Shown here: one piece after another, positions 33,438 through 37,254 of the stretch | Position numbering within the stretch: position 1 is the first letter of the stretch | Layout: every line of letters begins with the position of its first letter | NCBI GenBank assembly: GCA_016200585.1 | Contig: JACQEN010000310.1 | Coordinates: 1 to 37,254 of the forward strand | Reading direction: 5' to 3' | DNA from: Deltaproteobacteria bacterium | GTDB taxonomy: Bacteria; Desulfobacterota; Binatia; HRBIN30 | DNA length: 37,254 nucleotides | Translations under genes and position numbers: made by a program | The notes under the pieces: generated by a model | Database searches by the model: none | The model's input: the letters and a program-made list of their open reading frames with translations, nothing else | Told to the model about the DNA's origin: nothing

Positions 33438-33577
33438 TCACCGCAAAGGCGCGAAGACGCAGAGGAGAGAAGGCTCAGGGTGTGAAATGGCGGAAAATGG
33501 AGAGTTCATTTTCAATGGGCATTGATTTGCCACACTCGGTGGTTTGGCGAGCTGCATTCTCGGCGCCTCCGCGGTGA
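33438..33577. repeat. CACCGC-type intergenic element with inverted ends
   Basis: The 278-bp gap 33418-33695 contains a 140-bp element bounded by TCACCGCAAAGGCGCGAAG (33438-33456) and an inverted imperfect copy at 33559-33577 (15 of 19 positions match). The left arm continues into GACGCAGAGG. The interior carries no gene. The CACCGC..AGGCGC..AG words recall the CCACGAAG repeat at 10061-10130 in style but not in sequence. Possibly a small non-autonomous palindromic repeat family. Confidence 0.55.
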
Positions 33578-33695
33578 GGTTTTTCTGTCACATCAAGGCT
33601 AAGTCGCATCAAGGTTAGTTGTGATTCCGGCTCGGTCGCGGTAGTCTGAAACGCAGCATTGCAGGGCGACGCTGTCGGATGAGGAGGAGGTTGTT

Positions 33696-35093
33696 ATGAA
33701 ACGTTGTGGTGGGCCGGTGATCGGATTGGCGCTCGTGACGGCCGCGCTTGCGGGCTGCGGCGGCGGAGGAGGCGACAACGCTCCGGCGGCGACGCCGACG
33801 GTGCGGCCCACGGCGACTGCCACCAGTACACCGACGGCGTTGCCGACGATTGGTCCGATCATCACCTTCCTCGGGGTGACACGAGCTGATTTTTCACTTC
33901 TCGAACCGAGCTCGTTGAGTGGCGATGGGACGCCGATCTACACGCGCATTGGCGGCTCTGGCTTCTCGATCATTGTCGAAGGACGACCTGGATCGAGCGG
34001 CGCGCCGGTAGGCGATTCCAGTTACACGCAAGACTTGAGCGGCCTGCCCGATTTGCAAATCATCGCGTCGCGCCCCCTCGGTAACGGCAGCACCGCCGTT
34101 TGCGACATCAGTCCGCCGAACTCCGGAGGCGTCCCGGGCATTGCCCAGAAGGATTTTTCGCCCACCGATTCGAACATCAAAGCGATTAACGACTTTGCCT
34201 GCCGCTTCCGCGACGGTGCGGGAGATCCCAAAGGTGTTGGGTCGCAGGATGCTTGTGTTTTGTTTCCTTCCGGTGACTACGCCTTCGTTGACACGTCGAG
34301 CACGATCGAATTCTGCGGTCAGATTGCGCGCAGCATGTCGTTCCCAGACGGGGACACGCTGGTTACCGTCCGTTTGCGTGATACGAGCGGCTACGTCGGG
34401 CCGTCGGCAAACATCATCTTACGCGTCGCACCGGTGCCGACGCCGCCGCCGAGTGCCACGCCGACCGTGGTGCCCACTCCCGTGTCGTCGTCCGGTCCGG
34501 CAATCACCTTCTTCGGGGTTACCCGCGCCGACGGTACACTCCTCGAACCGATTGATTTCACCGAAGACAATGTGCCGATCTATCAACGGCGTGGCGGATT
34601 TGGATTTACGCTGGTCGTCGAAGGGCGCCCGGGAGCGAGTGGTGCGGCAGTCAGTCCGTCGTCGTATCAGTCCGATCTGATCACCTTTCCCGATTTGCAG
34701 GTCCAAGTATCGCGCGACCTCGGCAACGGCAGTCCGGCGGTCTGCGACGTTCCAGATCCGCGCAATCCGACGCCTTCACCGGGCGGTGGCGTGCCGGGCA
34801 TCAGTCCGCCGAGTTTTGATCTCACCGAGTCCAATATCGACGCCGTCAACGACTTTGCGTGTCGTTTCCGCGATGGTGCCGGCAATCCGATTGCCCGCGG
34901 CCGCAGCGACTCCTGTGTGTTGTTCCCTTCCGGTGACTACAACTTTGTCGCCGCGGGTAGCACCCTGCAGTTCTGCGCTTCGATCGACGGCGTGCTCGCC
35001 TTCCAAACAGGCGATACCCTCGTCACCGCGCGCCTGCGCGACGTCAACGGGGTCGTGGGCCTGTCGTCGTCGATCGTCATCCGCGTGCAATAG
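33696..35093 (+). CDS. Lipoprotein with two copies of the unnamed four-Cys domain
   Basis: 465 residues, preceded by GAGGAGGAGG. A type II signal peptide ends LVTAALAG-Cys21, followed by a Gly run, so this is a lipid-anchored protein. A short TPT linker (about 30-52) leads to two copies of the four-Cys domain (about 53-250 and 267-465). Both have GPxITFxGVTRAD, GxGF(S/T)xxVEGRPG, LPDLQ or FPDLQ, LGNGS(P/T)AVCD, GGVPGI, AVNDFACRFRDGAG or the close variant AINDFACRFRDGAG, and GDTLVTxRLRD. The two copies are more alike to each other than to the first copy in the upstream gene. Function unknown; membrane-tethered partner or paralogue of the upstream protein. Confidence 0.88.
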   Translation: MKRCGGPVIGLALVTAALAGCGGGGGDNAPAATPTVRPTATATSTPTALPTIGPIITFLGVTRADFSLLEPSSLSGDGTPIYTRIGGSGFSIIVEGRPGSSGAPVGDSSYTQDLSGLPDLQIIASRPLGNGSTAVCDISPPNSGGVPGIAQKDFSPTDSNIKAINDFACRFRDGAGDPKGVGSQDACVLFPSGDYAFVDTSSTIEFCGQIARSMSFPDGDTLVTVRLRDTSGYVGPSANIILRVAPVPTPPPSATPTVVPTPVSSSGPAITFFGVTRADGTLLEPIDFTEDNVPIYQRRGGFGFTLVVEGRPGASGAAVSPSSYQSDLITFPDLQVQVSRDLGNGSPAVCDVPDPRNPTPSPGGGVPGISPPSFDLTESNIDAVNDFACRFRDGAGNPIARGRSDSCVLFPSGDYNFVAAGSTLQFCASIDGVLAFQTGDTLVTARLRDVNGVVGLSSSIVIRVQ

Positions 35094-35215
35094 CGTCGTT
35101 GACGCGCCTGCAGGCAAACGGGAGATTTGAGATGGGAGACGGGAGAGGGGCGATGTCGGGGTGCTGGTGGCACCCCGCGTCCGTGCCGCTTCCGTCTCCG
35201 GCCTCCTGACGGCGC

Positions 35216-36037
35216 TTAGGTTCGGGCTCTTTCTCGATGTAGGGGGCGCGCTATTGCGAGGGCGACAAAGAAGCCCGCAGCCAGCACAAGAACGATCGTC
35301 GCACCTGCCGCGATGTCGAAGGCATAGGAAATCCACAAGCCGGCAAGGGCGGCGAGGACCGCGCTGGCTACCGACACGAGCAGCATGCTGCGGTAGCCGC
35401 GCGTCAGCTGGTAACCAATCGCTGCCGGGATGACCAGCAAGGCTTCGACGAGGACCAGGCCCACGACCCGGATCGCGGCAATTACCGCCAGCGCCAAACA
35501 GGTGAGCAGCAGCAGATAGAGCCGCGTTACGGCCAGCCCACTGGCGCGGGCTACCTCTTCGTCGAAGGCGATAAACAACAGTTCCTTGAACAGCAGGCCG
35601 ACGAGCGCCAGCACGACGAATGCGATTCCGCTCAGGAGCCATAGATCGGCTGGCGATACTGCGAGGATGTTGCCGAACAAATAACCGAATAGGTCGACCT
35701 GATAGCTTTTCGATAAGCTGATCAGTGCCACACCGAGGGCCATAGACGCAGAGAAAAGGATGCCGATGGCGGTGTCTTCGTGGAGGCGTCCGCTCCGCGT
35801 CAGCCAGCCGATCGCCCATGCGATCGCCGTCGAAAATACCGCTGCGGCAAACAGCGGCTCGATCCCCAGAAGGACGCCCAGCGCGATACCTCCTAGAGCC
35901 GAATGCGAAATCCCGACGCCGATGAAGGATAGCCGCTTCAGGACGACGAAGAAGCCCAGCACGCCGCACAGGAGACCAACCAAGACACCTGCCAGCAGCG
36001 CCCGCTGCATGAAGCCGTAGCTCAACGCGTCGATCAT
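35216..36037 (-). CDS. znuB: Metal ABC transporter permease (ZnuB/AdcB type)
   Basis: 273-residue inner-membrane permease of the ABC-3 family, which imports Zn, Mn or Fe. Family features: YGFMQRALLAGVLVGLLCGVLGFFVVLKRLSFIGVGISHSALGGIALG at the N-terminus, where G-x-x-L-V-x-R-x-x-F-x-x-x-x-x-S-H is the typical pattern, DTAIGILFSASMALGVAL, and VVGLVLVEALLVIPAAIGYQLTRGY. There are about eight hydrophobic helices. The ATG at 36037 overlaps the znuC stop by 4 bp (ATGA). The gene symbol reflects family only; the metal is not proven. Confidence 0.88.
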   Translation of the reverse strand: MIDALSYGFMQRALLAGVLVGLLCGVLGFFVVLKRLSFIGVGISHSALGGIALGVLLGIEPLFAAAVFSTAIAWAIGWLTRSGRLHEDTAIGILFSASMALGVALISLSKSYQVDLFGYLFGNILAVSPADLWLLSGIAFVVLALVGLLFKELLFIAFDEEVARASGLAVTRLYLLLLTCLALAVIAAIRVVGLVLVEALLVIPAAIGYQLTRGYRSMLLVSVASAVLAALAGLWISYAFDIAAGATIVLVLAAGFFVALAIARPLHRERART

Positions 36038-36813
36038 CGACGAGTGCCCTCGGCCGTCGCCTCTTTCGACAGGAAGTCGAACTCGCAACGATACGCTTCA
36101 CGCAATTCGTGACTGTGGAGCACGGTATGAGGCTTGCCGTGGATGTGTGTCGTGCCGTTGATGCAGGCGAGCTCGTCGGCATGTCCGCTGAGCTCCAACA
36201 AATCGTGCGACACGGCAAGCACCGTGAGGTTCATCTCGTGCCGTAGTCGGTGCAACAACGCGTACAGCTCGTGTTGCGCCGGAAGGTCGAGTCCGGTCGT
36301 TGCTTCATCGAGCAAGAGCAGTCGCGTCCGTCCACACAAGGCTCGCGCCAGGAAGGCGCGCTGCTGCTCTCCTCCCGACAGCTCGCCGATGCGGCTGGCA
36401 TGTTTTCCCGCCAGGCCGACCCGTTCGATCAGTGTGTCGACGTGTTCCCAGTCGGCTCGTCGCGGGGATCGCAGCAACCCCAAACTGGCCGAGCAGCCCA
36501 TCATCACGACGTCGCGCACGGACACCGGAAAGCGCGGGTCGAAGTTCGGACGCTGCGGCACGTAGCCGATCTCGCGGGCGCGACCGCCGAGATCGCTGGG
36601 CGGACGTCCGAAGACGCTGACCGTACCATGAGTCACCGGGATCAAGCCGAGGAGGACACGCAACAGGGTCGTCTTGCCGGCACCGTTGGGGCCGATGATG
36701 CCCACAAAGCTTCCGGGTTGCACGGACAGATCGATGTTCCAGAGCACCGGCCGGCCGTCGATGTCGATGCCGAGGTCCCGGGCCAGGATGATCGGCTGTG
36801 CGCTTTGGTTCAT
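36034..36813 (-). CDS. znuC: Metal ABC transporter ATPase (ZnuC type)
   Basis: 259-residue cytoplasmic ATPase of the znuACB-like importer. Walker A GPNGAGKTTLLR (about residues 41-52), the Q-loop region YVPQRPNFDPRFPVSVRDVVMMG typical of the Zn/Mn subfamily, ABC signature LSGGEQQRAFLARAL, Walker B LLLLDEATTGLD and H-loop AVSHDL are all intact. The C-terminal part HIHGKPHTVLHSHELREAY is His-rich, as in many zinc-type ATPases. Both ends overlap neighbours by 4 bp (ATGA), so the operon is tightly coupled. Confidence 0.9.
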   Translation of the reverse strand: MNQSAQPIILARDLGIDIDGRPVLWNIDLSVQPGSFVGIIGPNGAGKTTLLRVLLGLIPVTHGTVSVFGRPPSDLGGRAREIGYVPQRPNFDPRFPVSVRDVVMMGCSASLGLLRSPRRADWEHVDTLIERVGLAGKHASRIGELSGGEQQRAFLARALCGRTRLLLLDEATTGLDLPAQHELYALLHRLRHEMNLTVLAVSHDLLELSGHADELACINGTTHIHGKPHTVLHSHELREAYRCEFDFLSKEATAEGTRR

Positions 36814-37254
36814 TGCAGAGCCTCGCGAAAGATCCGCGCATTATACTTCATCAAGTCGACATAGGTATCACGCCCGGGAACACCGGGCATGCCGAGCGGG
36901 TCGACGGTGTACGTCCGGCCGCCGATTTCGCGCGCGATCTGCTCGGCGACGCGCGGGCTGAAGGCCGGCTCGACGAGGACGGCACGGGTCGAAGCTGCGC
37001 GCGCTGCATCGACCAAGGCCATGACCTCGCGGGCCGACACCTCCTTGCCAGGGAAGGGTTCCAACGAACCGACTTCGCGTAAGCCGTAGCGGCGACTGAA
37101 ATAGCCCCAGGCAGAATGATAAGCGACGAATCCGCGACCGCGAACAGCCGCGAGAGCTTGCTGCAAATCGATATCGAGTACTGTCAGCCGGGCACTGGCT
37201 TCGCGGGCGTTGGCTTCGAAGACTTCGCGTATGCTCGGCTGCGCTGCAATCAGG
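36810..37254 (-). CDS. znuA: Metal-binding periplasmic protein (ZnuA/TroA type), 5' part outside window
   Basis: Open frame from the window edge to the TGA at 36810-36812, which overlaps the znuC ATG. About 147 C-terminal residues are visible. TroA-fold landmarks: VAYHSAWGYFSRRYGL with the conserved metal-ligand His, VLVEPAFSPRVAEQIAREIG with the Glu/Asp region, and YTVDPLGM with the final Asp ligand. The protein captures the metal in the periplasm for the permease. The start, signal peptide and any Zur/MntR operator lie beyond 37254. Zinc or manganese cannot be separated here. Confidence 0.85.
   Translation of the reverse strand, partial: LIAAQPSIREVFEANAREASARLTVLDIDLQQALAAVRGRGFVAYHSAWGYFSRRYGLREVGSLEPFPGKEVSAREVMALVDAARAASTRAVLVEPAFSPRVAEQIAREIGGRTYTVDPLGMPGVPGRDTYVDLMKYNARIFREALQ

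Noticed and set aside
34776-36218. 480-codon open frame on the minus strand across the lipoprotein and znuB genes
   Set aside because: It lies antisense to the lipoprotein and in the wrong frame of znuB/znuC, whose motifs are intact. The protein is Arg/Ala/Ser-rich without any domain, typical of GC-rich shadow frames.

Overview
The window is GC-rich DNA from a Gram-negative, didermic bacterium. It carries a complete retrograde phospholipid transport (Mla) operon, several secreted multi-domain proteins and a lipoprotein. An F420/flavin-type luciferase-like oxidoreductase, Myxococcus-type Cys-rich repeats, delta-60 and RCC1 propeller repeats, Thr/Pro 'TPT' linkers and paired EF-hand/dockerin-like motifs (CVGDCDKDGEV...) point to an uncultured deltaproteobacterium-like lineage, most probably Candidatus Binatota (Binatia). 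That placement is inference from protein style; no rRNA or marker gene is present.

Layout. 1-133: start of a cold-shock gene (minus). 250-3661: tightly coupled mla operon in the order F-E-D-A-C. 3792-5165: secreted single-CXXCH protein. 5211-5873: methyltransferase (minus). 6126-7183: a 27-codon remnant of a PPOX-type gene coupled to an LLM-class oxidoreductase. 7237-16235: two paralogous giant secreted repeat proteins (minus), each preceded by the same regulatory module: a sigma-54-like -24/-12 element and two tandem 22-bp palindromes about 50 nt further upstream. 16429-20561: zinc-type alcohol dehydrogenase, then a beta-propeller/di-heme cytochrome with a C-terminal EF-hand pair. 20624-22288: PiT phosphate transporter with its DUF47/PhoU-like partner (minus). 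22465-24888: UbiB/ABC1 kinase, MAPEG protein and an unknown membrane protein. 25087-27641: PAS histidine kinase and a crotonase (both minus). 27847-28797: a regulator-like protein made of two tandem IS630-type DNA-binding modules, with a promoter/operator overlap in front. 28877-30532: secreted matrixin-type metalloprotease (minus). 30841-35093: two neighbouring exported proteins built from five copies of one four-cysteine domain that I cannot assign to a named family. 35216-37254: znuACB-like metal uptake operon (minus, cut by the window end).

How it fits together. Two classical transport operons (lipid, metal) and a phosphate uptake pair sit among genes for an exported protein repertoire: beta-propellers, Cys-rich stalks, heme proteins, a protease and the novel four-Cys domain. 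The most interesting regulatory signal is the shared module before the two giant proteins. It predicts one enhancer-binding activator controlling both paralogues. The most interesting protein-level signals are the five-copy four-Cys domain and the tandem transposase-derived HTH protein. No tRNA, rRNA, CRISPR array, intact insertion sequence or prophage was seen.
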